Of a stretch of 64,000 nucleotides of DNA, positions 25,501-40,500 are shown piece by piece. The notes beneath the pieces are model-generated. The model was not told where the DNA came from and made no database searches. It was given only the letters and a program-made list of their open reading frames with translations. The position numbers were made by a program, and so were the translations under genes. Within the stretch, counting starts at the first letter, position 1, and the number at the start of each line of letters is the position of its first letter. Location of the stretch: positions 1-64,000 of the forward strand of contig BQKZ01001110.1 of NCBI GenBank assembly GCA_036244855.1, written 5' to 3'. This stretch comes from Temnopleurus reevesii. Its lineage: Eukaryota; Echinodermata; Echinoidea; Temnopleuroida; Temnopleuridae.

Positions 25501-28500
25501 TCCATTTATTTGATATCTGTGGTATAAGATAATGAATGCTACCTTCAAATTAAAGAAATGGACATTCTTGCTTGTTTTATATAGAAAGGACAAAAATTAT
25601 GGTGCGTTCCAAACAAAACAAACCACTTCCTATAGAATGCAGTACATTCCCCATCTCTCTTATTTGCCTGTTTCACGACTGGCATATTTGCTAGTCTCCT
25701 AAATCTTGGTTCTTACAAGAAAAGTGTTGTCATGGACCAAAAGGTTACAAGTACAAGTGTGTGCTTTGCAATGTTAATACGCTTTTAGCTTAGACACGTT
25801 ATTTCAATAATCCTTACCGCAACTTATTTGGTCAGACGCTTTAACGGCCGAGTGTTAACATAAACAGTGCGTGTTGGGTATACAAAGAGACCAGGTCGGG
25901 GTGTATTTATTTTTAAAGAAAATAGGGGTGCCATGATTCATAATGCACTACAGAACGAATAAATCATACATTTATTGTAGTAATGTAGTCATTGGCTTGG
26001 AAGTAAGCTTTTGAACAACTCACGAAACTTATTCTTTTAATCATTCATAACTTGTTCTATCTATTTCTGAATGCATGTTTAATCATGTCTAAAGATTTAG
26101 AGACTTCGGGAGTAAACGTTAATGATTCTGATTGATATAAGAACATTCTAAGATACGTCGGGGTTTTTTTTTTTCATTTCTGAATAATCATAAAGCATAA
26201 AATCATCATGCAGTACTGTTTGCATTATCTATACGAATTTAGAAATTCCAAACACATACAATTATATAAATATTCTTACTATTTTAACTCTTACAACATT
26301 AAGTGTTATGGTGAGAAGCCTATCATAAATTCGGGGAATCAGTTAGGATTTATGCCCTACTGTCATAAAAAGTGTGTTACTTGGGAAAGAGGTCTGTCTG
26401 TATACATGTAATACTGTGTACTTCCGTATATACACGAATGTATATCATTCATGACTTATCTCTCATTATGTGCCAAGTAGCCTTGTCAAGGTGGCTCTAA
26501 AGAAAGATTACAAATACTTTAGCTATCACATGCAATTAAGAAGAATTAGCTCACCAGAATGAGATAAGTTTTTGATAACTCTGCGATTAATTGAATGAGT
26601 AACTATATTCGCATTCATTGTACGTGTAAAATCATATTGATTGGTATAACATTGGAATAACATTGATATTTAATGATTTTTACTCGATAATTATATACAT
26701 TTGAAAAATGGTAGGACAGTGATAAAACCAATGCAGTGTATTTGTCATGAATTGAACATTGTTGCATATGCAATAATTATGCGAAAAAGAAGAATTATGA
26801 TGAAGAAGAAAACTAGAAACGAGGCGGTGTAAAAGTAACAAAGATAGCAGAAGAAGTAAAAGTGTTAAAATAGCAGAATGAGTCAAAGAAATAGCATCAT
26901 CTAGTACAATTACTAACATATTAAAAATGTATATCGAGGTGACAAATCGCAACAAATGTATTTTTTAAGAAAAACAAATAACGAAATGAAAAGCGCATTA
27001 AATGTACGTGTCAAACCACCCATTTATGTTATGCAATGCAACTTATAAAAGGACATGTCGTTTGAAGGTGATTAGAAAATGATCATCCTTACACGCTAGG
27101 AAATATTATATATTATATTATATATTATATTACACCTTTACGAAATAAAGCATAATGGCGTTGCCGTTATAAGGTTACTTTGAAATACATTTTGGGGATA
27201 AAACAACATACCATGAGACATTTCCTTTCACTTTTGACTTTGGTACTGGTAACTATGTCGAACAGTTTTATGTTTCATTTGGCACCTCGGTAACACCACG
27301 GTCTTACAATGCAATACATAATATAGATCCATACAAATGGAATAAAATTTCCATCCATGGCGATCGAACGTATATTCTCTGAAGACCACGTACCGTTCTG
27401 CATTTACAACTATTACTCAGCTTAACAACATGCATCATCTAATAATAGACCCAAACCGAAACTATATACAAGTCTGCCGTCACAACCTACTTCTAACAAC
27501 GCAACTCACCAAACATGCCAAATGTAAACATATAAAAAAATCAAGCAGCGAAAGAATTAGTTGTCATGATTTTAAATCAAGCATAGAGATGTCATACTCC
27601 AACGCAAAAATTTCAATTAAGATTTTGTTGTAAAGCTTACAAAAATAATTTCGAAAAATGCTTCCTTTTAGTATTTTATCCATTTAGCACTAATATGAAA
27701 ACTAAACATAATTTTCTCATCATAAAAGCGAGTTAGGTCTGAAGAAAAAATAGCATAAGCTCGCTTTCCAGAAATTCCGTTGAATTATGAAAAATTAGTT
27801 TTTTAAAGACAGTTCATAACTTTCTTTTGGAAACGAGTTATTGATCATTATTACATTTTTATACATCTTGAATAGTTTTAGGCTCAAAGAACTATTGAAA
27901 AAAAATAGTCTTCAAATATCTTTCTTTTTTTTTTAGAAATGTTTCCGAGTGTAATGACTTATACTTCACTACATATGCATTTAAATCTAATGAAATATAC
28001 AGGATTTGAATTGCATTATCAAATAACAATATTTATCAGAGAGTGTATTAAAAATAGCAATTTATCCAAATTTTAATCTTGATCTAAAGATACATTTTTT
28101 TTTATTTTAATTCTAATTAAAGATCAATGTACATTAGATAGGCTATGAAAGCTTTGAAAATCAGTTTCATGATTGCTAGTTAGATACAATTATTCATTCA
28201 ATTGGTCAAATTGCTAGATAGTTGGGCTAGATATTTGCTGTTTTAAGTGGTTTCATGTTTGACCGAATGCGCATAATCCTTTTTAACAGAAATAACATTT
28301 GGTGCTCACGTCCGTCTCCAGTGGATCAATAACAGAAATAAAATGTAACGTGAAAGGTGACCTATATAACTTGGACCATATTACACGTCTCTGATACTAT
28401 TATAACAAATATACCAATGACATTTAGACACGCACACAAAACCATGTATGGAATACCCCCTATTGTTGAATTTTATTACCCCTATGCGAGTTAGTGAGTC

Positions 28501-31500
28501 AACATGTTTACCCCTCGGTGAATCACCAAAGCTCTTTAGGAGTAATTTACACAGATCTTAAGTGAATTAGGTCTCAATAACCCCCAATAAAAGAAACATC
28601 TACAATGACTAGACTGGCCAACTATTTGTATAGTTATACTGCAAACGTTTCAAACACTTTCAGCTCATGACACACTGTATAAAGTTAAAGAAATTTACAC
28701 TGCCTTTATATTTTGTAACATTTTGCGTTAAAAAGGAGAAAGTAAAGAACAAATTACAAAAAGCTTCGTAATATTTTTTCAGAAAATTATGAGCACCATT
28801 AAAATGAAATAGAAATTATCGCACTCATTTTAGGATATAGAGACCTATTCCTTATTCTGTATTGATTCAGAGAACGGGAGCTGGTTTTAGATATTTATTT
28901 TTCTAAAGCTAACCTGTTCCAGAGGAAGGGTAACAAGTCTAATCATGGCAATAAGTCCATGGACATTGTTCTTTCTAGCATCAATAATTGTTTGAATTTT
29001 AATGGTGTTTTAATTATGTTTTAAGTATTGCGCTAATATTTTAGTCAAAGGTATTTGTAATTGATAGAATAAAAAAGGATATACATCTTATACAAGTTTA
29101 TTGTTAATTGAGCAATCGGGGATTGTTAAAGGATTACTGCAGTCCCTTTATAATGAGAAGAGGTATATGTATAGGTGCATCCAACACACGTTCCTCTTCT
29201 GGATCTGTGCTCTTTTACTTTAATTTCTTTGTTCTATAATTAAATTATATACATGTACCAATTATTCTATGTTTTGCTTTAAGATCGAAAATTACTAGTT
29301 TGTACATCATTGATTTCTTTTTGTTGTTGAAGGAAATAAATAAGTGATATTTTGAACTGAATTGAATTGAAGGTATACATTAGCTAATGTTTAACCGTAG
29401 AAAAATAATAGCCTAACCAAATTTGTAATGGCCAATATGTCTGGTAAACCGTTCATAATAATCCAAAATTTGAAATGTTGTAAAGATCAATTCCCGAAAG
29501 ACAGTAAATTTAAACGAAAAATAGTCGCCATTAATTTACAGTTATCGTTCACTTTTTAAGGATACTTTTTTTCAACATTAATTATAAAAATGCATAACAT
29601 ACTCTGATTTGTTCTCAAAATTTCCATACGAAATGTATGGCGTAACTGCTGATGATACTACCCTTAGTACATTTTAGAGGGAGTAGGGGTTCGGTACAGA
29701 CTGAACTTTTCTGTTGTAAGAAGAGGAGAATGATAGTTTATACAACTGCCATTCAAAACCTGTGGCTGACACGTCCTATATTAATTATCGTATTTCGTAA
29801 ATGACAGTCATCTAATTAGCCACAACTTGAACTCTGACTCCATCAATCGCTGTCTCTTCTTCAGCCAATCGCTATTCCAACTGGGTACGGTACATCCTGC
29901 GTTAACCCTCTCACAGCTATGACTTGGTTTGCGGTATAGCGATAGTGTTTAAGCATTGCGGCGCCACGGGCGTGGGAGGGGTGGGTTAAGCGCGGTGGTG
30001 GCGGATCGCGAGTGAGATTGGCGGTTGCGTGGAGGCGATGGTAGAGGTATCACCCGAACCCGGACTAAATATGGGCATGCGGCCAGATGAGGATGACATG
30101 CACGGCATACCAGACTGGTATCGCTTCCATCGCCCCTCACCCACCGGTAGCTGCTTTGGCGAAAAGCCGGTGAGAGAGCCACATGGCAGGGGGCGTGTAC
30201 CTATCATGTATGGAGACAGTGATGATGATGATGATGATGATGATGACGACGATGAAGATGTTTACTACATTAGGCTGATATTGCATAATGAAAGTTTTAC
30301 ACGATGAAATATAGGTATGGAATAGGAATGATATACAGATCATAATCACCCAAATTATTTTGCTCATTTCATATTACAATCAAGCATTAATTTCTTAGAA
30401 ATTAGGGGTACAATAATAAAAACATGAACAAATAAATTCAAGAGTGAAATATTTCTTCTTTCTCTCTAACATATTCTCTCTCTAGACCAACTTTGGTCTG
30501 TTCTGAGTCGCAATCAACCTGTACCTTAAGTTCCCCATCTACACGCAAAAAAGACACAAGACCTTTTATATAAAAATGAGTTGACAAATTGAATAATGAT
30601 GTTGATAACGATGCACGTTTCATATTACAATCAAAATTTGCATTTTAATTTCATCAAAATTAGGGGTGCAATATATCAATACATGGATTAATAAATGAAT
30701 AATAAAATATTTCCTATTTTATAACAATTTATCCCTATTGACCAACTCTGGTCTGTTCAGAGTCGCAAGCAATTCGTACATTTAGCTCCCCACCTACACG
30801 CTAAAAAAGACACAAGACTTCTTATATACGGTAAAAATGAGTTGACAAATTGAATAATCAAATATAACCTATATATCTTACATTTCATCCCTAAAGACCT
30901 ATTCTCGTCTCTTCTGAGTTGCCATCAACCCATACCGTAGGCTTTCCATCTTTACCGACAATGTGAACATGCATTGTGAGAAATCATTGATTAATATATA
31001 AAGTAAATGATTAAAATATTCTTCTTTGTCTCTCACATTTGCCTCTTCTTTTTACCTACCCTGGTCTGTTCTTCGTTGCCATCAACCCATACCGTAATCT
31101 TCTCGATCTACACACAGAAAATTCACCATGTCCTCTATCTAAAACACAAAATAATAAGTTGAACAATCAAATATTTCTCCTTTCAAAGTGATCGTGCATT
31201 GTAATGATAAATTGATCAATAAAACTTACTTATTAAAATATTCATTTCTTTCTTTCTTGATACAATTTTCTCTCTTTAGACCTACTCTGGTTTGTTCTGC
31301 GTAGGCAACCCATCTACAACGACAAAGTGACCATGCATTGTAATAAACCATTGATTAATAACGAAAATTAATAATTACAATATTCTCCTTTCTTTCTAAC
31401 ATTCTCTTACTTTAGACCTACTCTGGTCTGTTCTGCGTTNTGCACGGCATACCAGACTGGTATCGCTTCCATCGCCCCTCACCCACCGGTAGCTGCTTTG

Positions 31501-34500
31501 GCGAAAAGCCGGTGAGAGAGCCACATGGCAGGGGGGTCTGTGGCTCATGTATGGGGATGATGATGATGATGGTGACTGTAATGGTGGTGGTGATGATGAT
31601 GGTGTTGGGATGATGATGATAATGATGTTAATAATGATGTTGATAATGATGGTGATGATGATGATGACGATGAAAGTGATGACTATTACGCTTTTCACGA
31701 TGTAATGAAATATATGTATGGAATTGGAACGATATAAAAATAAAATAACTAGGAGATTTTGCCCATTTCACATTACATTACATTTTACATGTTTTAATTT
31801 ACTAGAAATTAGAGGTACAAAGTATTAAAACTATTTTGTAACAAAACAAAACCAAAAAAGAACATTAATTTCTAAGTCGAATTATATTTCATAAACCACA
31901 GAACGTACTACAAATATAATGATGATAACAATATGATAAAACTGTGAGACTTGTAATTTCTAATGAACTTGCAAACATCAATTATGACTGTTGAGAACAA
32001 TAATACAAAAATGATTTTTAACCATGCCCAATTATGTTTTCTACCTACATGTACTTGTTCCGCGTCACAATCAACCTGTACTACAAGCTCCCCATGTACA
32101 TACAGAAAAGTCACCATACTTTATATACAAAAAAAAAATTAATAAATTGAATAATCAAATACAGTATACTTCTTACTCTCTAACACTTCATCTATATAGA
32201 TTTACTCTGGTCTGTTTTGCGATCGCCATCAACCCATACCGTATGCTTCTCATTTATACCGTCAAAGTAATCATGCATTGTGATAAATCATTGGTTAATG
32301 AATAAAATAAATGATGAAAATATTATTTTTCTTCTCTCTAACATTTTTCTCTCTTTAGACATACTCTGGTCTCTTCTGCATTTCCTTCAACTCTTGTCGT
32401 AAGCTCCCCATCTACACTGACAGCGTAATCATGCTTGTCTTGCATTATAGTAAATCTTTGATGTATAAATAAAGTAAAGAACTAAAATATGCTTCTTTCT
32501 CTCTAAAATTTTCTCGCTTTAGACCTATTCTGGTCTGTTCTGTGTTGCCATCAACTTACACCGTATAGGCTACCCAGCTACACTGACAGCGTAATCGTGC
32601 TTGTCTTGCATTATAGTAAATCTTTGATGTATAAATAAAGTAAAGAACTAAAATATGCTTCTTTCTCTCTAAAATTTTCTCATTTTAGACATACTCTGGT
32701 CTGTTCTGTGTTGCCATCAACTTATACCGTATATAGGCTACCCATCTACACTGACAAGGTTGTCATGACTTGGAAATAAAGAATACTTCCTATTTCTCTA
32801 ATATTTCATCCATGAAACATGTATTAATAAAGTGAAGAATCAAATATTTCTTCTTTCTCTCTTACATTTTCCCTCTCCAGACCTACTCTGGTCTGTTCTG
32901 CGTCGCCATCAACCCATACCGTAGGCTACCCATCTACACGGACAAGGTTGTCATGCTCTACAAGGGCAAGAGGCGTACGGAAATGCCTCCCCACGTCTAC
33001 TCCATCGCTGACAACGCTTACCATGACATGTTGCAGAGTAAGTCCCGCCAATTTTTGCCATTATTCCCTTCTCCTCTTCTATTTTTAGTACTTTATCCAT
33101 GCAATCCGAGTGAATTCGTGACTGGTTGTAAAGAGTGAAATGTTTAATTCTAAAATGAGTGTTTTTCACTTTATTTGAGGAGAAGTGCTACAATCTTAAA
33201 TGACTAGATGAGTATTATCATTGTAATCAAATTTGACTATTTTTCTCATTCAGTTTGACTACATTTCCGTCATTTTTTAAAGAATTAAAACAATGAATAT
33301 GTCTCAATACTCTAAACTAAGAATCCATCTAGTCATTTTAGACAGTTCGTTTTAAGCTTGTACCCTCAGATTCTATAAAGGGGATTTGTTCCTCATATTA
33401 ATTCTTTCGTGTTGCAGAGTAAGTTCTACTTTGCCACTATACTGAGTTATATATTGCTTCTATTTTTCTTATATTTCTGAATTATATTATCATATTGTTT
33501 CTTTACTTTTCTAATGTTCAGTACAATTTTTAATAAGAAAATTTGATTACTGAAATTTGAATTAGAAAAAACAATACACGTCTTTAGAAATCATGAACAT
33601 GGGAAATTCGCCACATTCAATTTTGAAATAATCAATATCAATTACTCCAAAACACCACAAATTTTAGTTGTAAAAATGAATATATTTATTCGCAAAGCTC
33701 TGTCTTGGAAAAAAAAAGGTAAATTAATACGAGCATTATATGAATTCATATTAATTAATGTTTTTTTAATTGTTCTATTTCGCTTATTAACAGACCACGA
33801 GAACCAGTCTATGTTGATCACGTGAGTATAAACCTGTGTGACGTCACAAAGAAATGGATATGATTCCACTCAAAGCCCAATATTCATCCCATATTCCGAT
33901 ATATTGATCATTTGTATTGCCTCGTCTATAAAGATGATATTTCTGACAGAAAAATCAGATTAGAAAGCAATACATGTACCTTCTATTGATTGAATGTTGT
34001 TAATGAAATTGAAAAATGACTATAAGATTTAGTTATGCATACATTAATGAAATGATTTGATTTAATTTGATTGATTATATGATATCAAATTAGGCTTAAA
34101 TTTAGATTGAAGCTGTACATTATGAAATTCGATTATATTGATATTACTTATTAAGGTATTATTGATTTTGAAAAATAAATCCTTGTGATAATATTAACAT
34201 AGTTTTTAAGAGTTTTGAAATGACCACTACTCTAAATGACTTTTCCTAATACGACTACAATTGACACAATTAATCGGATATTTGCCGTTTCAATAACTGA
34301 ATAATCATTCGTTATCAAAGTATTCGTCAATATCGTTCTCCATGTTGTTTTCAACAAATCGTGTTTTCTCCTAGTTTCTCTTCTTTTCTATATAGCGGAG
34401 TTTGCGGTCAACGATTTCATCTGCATGACCTAATTGTCTAAAAATAGAATTATAAAATAATATTTTGCGTTTAATCTATTAAGCTCTAAACCGTGTGATT

Positions 34501-37500
34501 TTAATGGTACAGTGACTGTCTTGCCAATGAAATTATATCTACGTTTTGCTCATTAGGTCTAATGATTATTTAGCAATCATCTTTGCAAATTTGGCAAATA
34601 CCCACTTTTGAAATATACATTATACATGACGAAAACTTTCGAGGAAAAATATGTAATATTGCACAAAATACAACGCAGAACGTGCAAAGTAAAACTATAT
34701 GATTATCAAGGAACACTGTCATAATCTATCAAGATTATTTGGAAAACTTCTGCAAAAACTAGCAAAAGTTTGACGTAAAAGTCATCATTTTTCCTCTCGG
34801 GATTTTGACAGACAAGTCATTGTACCAATTTTACAAATCTATCATACTTTACTTTGTAACTTCGTTTTTGTGTATACAATGTATTGTAATCGTTACGTAA
34901 GTCGAGATAGGGAATATAAACTGTGAATTTTAGCTGAGTTTAAGTTATTTTTACAAATGAAATTAATAACGCTTAAATTTCAAAGCGGATCAAAAGCGGA
35001 TCAAAAAGACATTTTTTGTTTGAAGCAAATGAAATTTGAACTCAGCTACTATATTGCTATTAGTACAAACTCTGTTAGAATTACAATGTATCTTTATTAT
35101 TTTAGTTAGGGTGACTCTCCAATTCCTTCCCTTTGCACGACATACAAAAATTATTCTTAGCCATATTTCCTTTCAAATGAAAGTATCTGCATACTATTTC
35201 AGGCATGCAACAAGAAAGATATCATTTTATGCATTGTTACAGTATGAAACGCTTCAAAAACTATTCATGGGCATGAATTTGTTAGCAAATAGAAAAAAGA
35301 ACGATTCCATTTTAGGTAAAGAATGAAATAGAGAATGATGAATGAAGGGTGACATGTTACGGCAGGCCCGGCATGATGAAAATTACATTTTTGGGGGGTT
35401 AAATTTAGAAACGTTATAATTTAAATTCTTTAGTATCATATTAGGAAAATTAAGCAATATACTTGCTTAAAGATCGTTTGTGTTGTGTATTCGTCAAGTT
35501 TAAATGTTTTTCGATGTCGCATGATCTGTCGAAATTCGATTAAACAACTTTTGCATGGGACAGCACGTATGCTGACTACAATTGTAAATTAAAAAAAAAA
35601 CTATTTCCAGTCTTATCTGGAAATGTATTTAAGGCATTCGTTATTATTTGGCGTTTTGATCAAAGTTTCATTTAGAATAGATGTCATCGCTTATCGCATG
35701 ATTTAGAATAGCGCTCGCCATCCGTGTAATTATCAAAGCTAACATTTCTTTTTTTTTTCTCCAAGCAATTAACCTTTAGAAACTGCACTTTTGATGAACA
35801 ATGATGTTGACAATGCAATCTTCTTTTTATCTTCTTGCTCCTATCAATTGGATATCTCCTCATCCTCTTTCTTCGCCTCCTCCTCCTCCTCCCCTTCCTC
35901 CTCCTCTTCTTCTATTCTATCAATGCTCTCTTCCTGCACCCAAATCATTATTCAATCACCACCACCACCCGCTCCCCTCAACTACCATCACCATGACAAC
36001 CACCCAGCGGAGAGTCAGGTGCAGGGAAAACAGAAAACACCAAAAAGGTCATCCAGTATTTTGCCAACATTGCTAGTGTATCCACCGGAGGCAAACTTCA
36101 ACAGGAGACGCCAGAAGGCGGGAAGAAGGTACCATGTTATATAAAGCCGCGCACGATCGAGAGCTTGCGCAGAACCACTGTGTTTTTTATTCGTTTCCAG
36201 TTTTGGCGCCACTTCTCTGTTACCATAGTTACGGCCCTTTGGTCGCTGGGAAAGCCAAGTCGATGCAAAATTATTTTTTTTTTAATATTACTTTTGGCGT
36301 GTTGCAAAGATTTTGATTGTTTGCAGTTAGTTTGAAGACGATTTGGCCCTGTGACTACATGTATAACCAAAAAAAAATCGTAAAGGATTCTTGTTCAGAG
36401 TATCTGCATAGTTTGGACAAAGAAAATCAGATCGTCTTCAATTGCTTTAACCTGAAGTTTCGAAACACATTTTGATATTTACTCAAATTGATTAAAAAAC
36501 TGCGATCTAAAAGTTGAAATATAATATCAAAAGGACGGGGATTTAAATCTGAATTGTGTTTTTTAAAGATTACTTATTTATCATTTAAAAAGGTATTGCT
36601 CATTTATTAAAATCAAGAAAAATTTTGATGTCACGTTACTTGAAACTAGACCCATATATCCTTTAACTTTTATCTTGTTTCCTTCATGCAACGGTCCTGT
36701 ATAATACGACTAGTTAGTGAAGAAAACGACTCGTAGCCATGGTAGCTGAGAGTGGCGCCATTTCTAGTAATGTGCAGTGTGTTCATTTTTTTTGTCCGTC
36801 TGTACCACTCTAAATGAGTCGAATTGTTACGTCACAGTTTAGTAACTTTTCTGCGCTAATATCAGCAGCTGCTGCGTATATCACTCTTTCGTAATCTTTT
36901 ATAAATGTACAAACAACCGAATTCATACCAAACACATCTCATTCGCAAGATACGATTGTATATCAGTCGAGACATTTTATACTCCTGCGCAGATCTCGCA
37001 CGACGTTCATTCATCTGGGCGTGCGCGTAACACAAACGGAATATTGCGCAGTGTTCTCGTCGCCATTAATGTACTTCAAAATCAATAGATTTTGCAAATT
37101 CTGACTCCAAAATTGCGTTTGAATGTTTGATAACATTCCTTTCAAGCTAGCTACGAAGACAGAATTTTTCACGTTAACCGTAATCAGTCAGCTACGCAAT
37201 GGCAGAATCTGACGTTAAGGTAGTACCCCATCTGGGGTGCGGATGCTAATTTGTTGTTTTCCTCTGTTCACCAACATTTTTAGTAACGAAGATGGCGGTC
37301 TGTTGGGTATTTCCACTTATCACGTGATGCTGGGACTAGAGAAATATCGACAAACTTTCTTTGCCATGTTTAGTCTCTCCCTTGAAATTATTTCTAATGA
37401 ACTTTTTAAAGAAAAAGAAAACCGCTTACACTTTACTGGGATATTTTTAACGTTATCAAGACTCTAATCTGTTTCTGTTGAGACAAAACACAAGACGAAA

Positions 37501-40500
37501 TCACGATTAAACTTACATTGCTTTATCAAAAATTATCCTTCATTGCCCGCGGTTTTCTTACTTAGAATTGACCCTATCTATTATTTCTATCAAATAAATA
37601 TTGCAACTTGAAACTTTCTAATATTGTCTTTAAATTTGTTGAACAAAAAACTCAATTTTTACACTTAAACTATAACCGTTTTAACACGAAAATCTATCAA
37701 AAGTACTGAACTTGGACATTTACAATGGAAAGCATGAACATATATGATATAATTATTATTATTATTATTATATACATGATAAATTCGTTTAAAACATTGA
37801 GTCAACGTAAATGAACTCATTACATTCCTTAACTATATGGCTTTGAGGGTTTCTGTCGATTCAGATTGTCTTTCTCTAGGCCGCAGCACGGCGGGCTACG
37901 GCACGTTTTGTGATCGAGTGTGATAACACCCAACAGAGTCACCTTTGACCTTTTGTGTTAGGCTTAGGGATAAGTACGTTACCAGTAAGTAGGTCGAGAA
38001 CATGCTGTAGGTCAAAGGGCTCTGAGGTCAATGAACTTTCTCGTCTGTAATTACCAAACATTGACTTTCTTGTCGAATAGATCCACCGCATGTCCTCGGA
38101 TCAATCTGTGGTATTTGTTACACGTCAATGTGGAGGTTTTGACCGTGCTGTAGGTCAAAGGGCAAAGAGGTCGTTGACCTTTGAAAGGTCAAGATCTCCT
38201 TACCGGGAGACGCACAGCATGGCTATAAATCCCAACTCGGTTAGTGATTTTTGTCCCAAGTCCGCACAGTCTCGACAAGAAATTCCAGAACCATGCGTCC
38301 AAAACAACAAAGAAACATTTAAAGAGGTCAAAGGTCGTTGACCCTTTCGAGGTCATCGACCTAACCCTTATTGAACATCTTAACATGGATCTGGATTATA
38401 TCTTATTCGATTTCCCTTTTCAAAAAGAAAATCAAGAAAATCCAAAATGGCGCCGGCGTGGTTTGGTCCATGCTTTAGTGAGAGGCAACAAACTTGTCAC
38501 GTTAGCCTCAACACAAGGCTCGTGGCCGTCCCTTTACCTTCTGCATAGCATGAGACTGGATCAAAGACTATCAGGGAAAGCTAACCATGCTTGAATGTTG
38601 TCTCGTGGGATACAAGTAGTAAATGATTGGTTTCAAATCAATCATGTTTACGGTTACATAAGACACACAGAATCCTATCGTGTTGTTTTTACCAATAGCA
38701 AGTCAATCGCTTCATTGTGTCTTATGTAACAAAACCAAATTCGACTATGAAAAGGCCAATCTTCTAGAATGTAATGATAGTAAGATGTTATATCACAAGT
38801 AATTTTACAGAGTATACTTAGTTCATAATCTAGAAAACCGTATAAGCAAATAGAAGAAGAGTAGTTTTTATGATATATGTAGTAGATTGCAAAGAATTCA
38901 TTCATCCATGCGACGCACCAATCAAAGATAAGTCAACTGGCGAGAGTTCTGGATGGAAGTGACTACCAATTCCTTGAAGCTCCCTGTCAAGTCTAGAGGC
39001 AAAGATATTTCGATTCTGATGAATCCTCCAGTCAGGTAAAACCCATCTGATCTGAAGCTGGATAGTTCATTTTTGGATAAGATAGAACTGTTTAAAGATC
39101 TTTTATAAAGGCTATTTTGTTGTAAGAGATACCCTTTGTTACTTGGAGATATGAAGAAATGACAAAGAAAAATTGCATTCGTATGAATATGCAATGTTTA
39201 GTCGAGATGATTAGACTTCATATTAACTATTTTCCTACATATGTTGTCCTCTTTCGCAAGAGGCTGTGAGAGAAGTGCACAAAATATCAGACAAAGTCAT
39301 GAAACTGTCCACTTTTAATCAGCCAAAAACGTATAAATTTCTATTTTCTTGAAGATGTGTCGTATTATCTACAAACTTACAAAGGGTATTTCACCATACG
39401 CAACGTGTAAACTAAGGTAGAATATATTGATAAGAATCCTCGCTCGCAATATGCATGGGGAAAAACATTCTGCAAATGGTGCATTTTTTCGTTACGCATG
39501 GGTAAAGACCAAGAATAAGCAGTCGAAATGTTATGTAAATGTGTATGAAAACGACGCATGCGCATTGCATGCTATTGCATCGTTCACTATGACAACCATT
39601 CCTTCCAACCAATCACAACCAGGGAAATCTCGAGGACCAAGTCATCCAGACCAATCCTCCTCTCGAAGCTTTCGGTAACGCCAAGACCATCAGAAACGAT
39701 AACTCCTCCCGTTTCGTAAGTACCAAATCATTCTGCTATGCCCCCAACGCACCCTATATAGGCGCATCCTTGATGTTTTAGCAAAAGTGGAATAATTTCT
39801 AGAGAATCAAAAAAGAGGATGTGATTACTGCTAATTTTTTCTTTAAAAGTTGTGAATTTTAAATTCTAAATTTAGAGGTCTGGAAAGATCCTGAGTACCA
39901 TTAGCTTCAGCTATTCACAATAGTGGTTTATTTACTCAATTACTCATTATAATAAGAGGCATTTCCTAACCCTTCTATTTTGGGAGCTTTTAAAAAGCAG
40001 TTAACTTTAATAAGGGCTGATATACAATATTTGGTAAAAAAAAATTATAACGAATGGTCTGTGCTTTCTATTATAACAAAAAGGAAGGGCAGACATGGTC
40101 AAAGTAATTTTTCCTGAGATAGCTTTATGTCCCCAAATATTCCTCCAGATTTTGAAGATGTTTAACTTTTGTAATTATGTATTTACATAAATATTCATTA
40201 ATAAATAGTTATTTTTGTCTACTAGGCCCATTGGTAGATAAATTTTAGTATTGAAAAGGCTACCCTGTATAAAAAAAAAAGACCTAATGAATAAATAAAT
40301 AAATACTGGTAGCTCAACAAAATTCTGAAGGATTTGATCATTAATAGGAAGGAAAAAAGAAGAAGAGGTATATGAAATATATACAGGAGGGTAAACCTGG
40401 GGCCATTTCATAAAAATTTGTCAGTGCGTCAAGAGCGGATTGTCCGACAGTTGCTATAACAACAGTCAACGGCAGTGGTTTTAAGCCAATCAGAATCAAA

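Larger units (their letters stand above)
21406..32880 (+). other. Intron 3 (11.5 kb)
   Basis: The largest intron seen. From left to right: the exon-3 tail repeats, (TA)n tracts near 22850 and 23120, palindromic elements at 24271-24518 and 24653-25017, a long AT-rich stretch (25.0-29.6 kb) where I see nothing definite, a GC-rich block at 29940-30210 with a second partial copy at 31441, and the exon-4 head array (30486-32880). No complete additional exon is apparent. Confidence 0.7.

Noticed and set aside
30029..30307. 92-codon frame in the GC-rich block
   Set aside because: Ends in a GAT microsatellite (poly-Asp), and the second copy does not keep the same frame.
37199..37219. ATG followed by seven codons and a GTAGTA donor in intron 6
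   Set aside because: Could be a nested first exon near a CpG-containing stretch, but no following exon was found and the signal is short.
38090..38594. Overlapping open frames of 83 and 116 codons
   Set aside because: No splice context or recognisable motif; they overlap the AGGTCA cluster, whose repeats explain the open frame.
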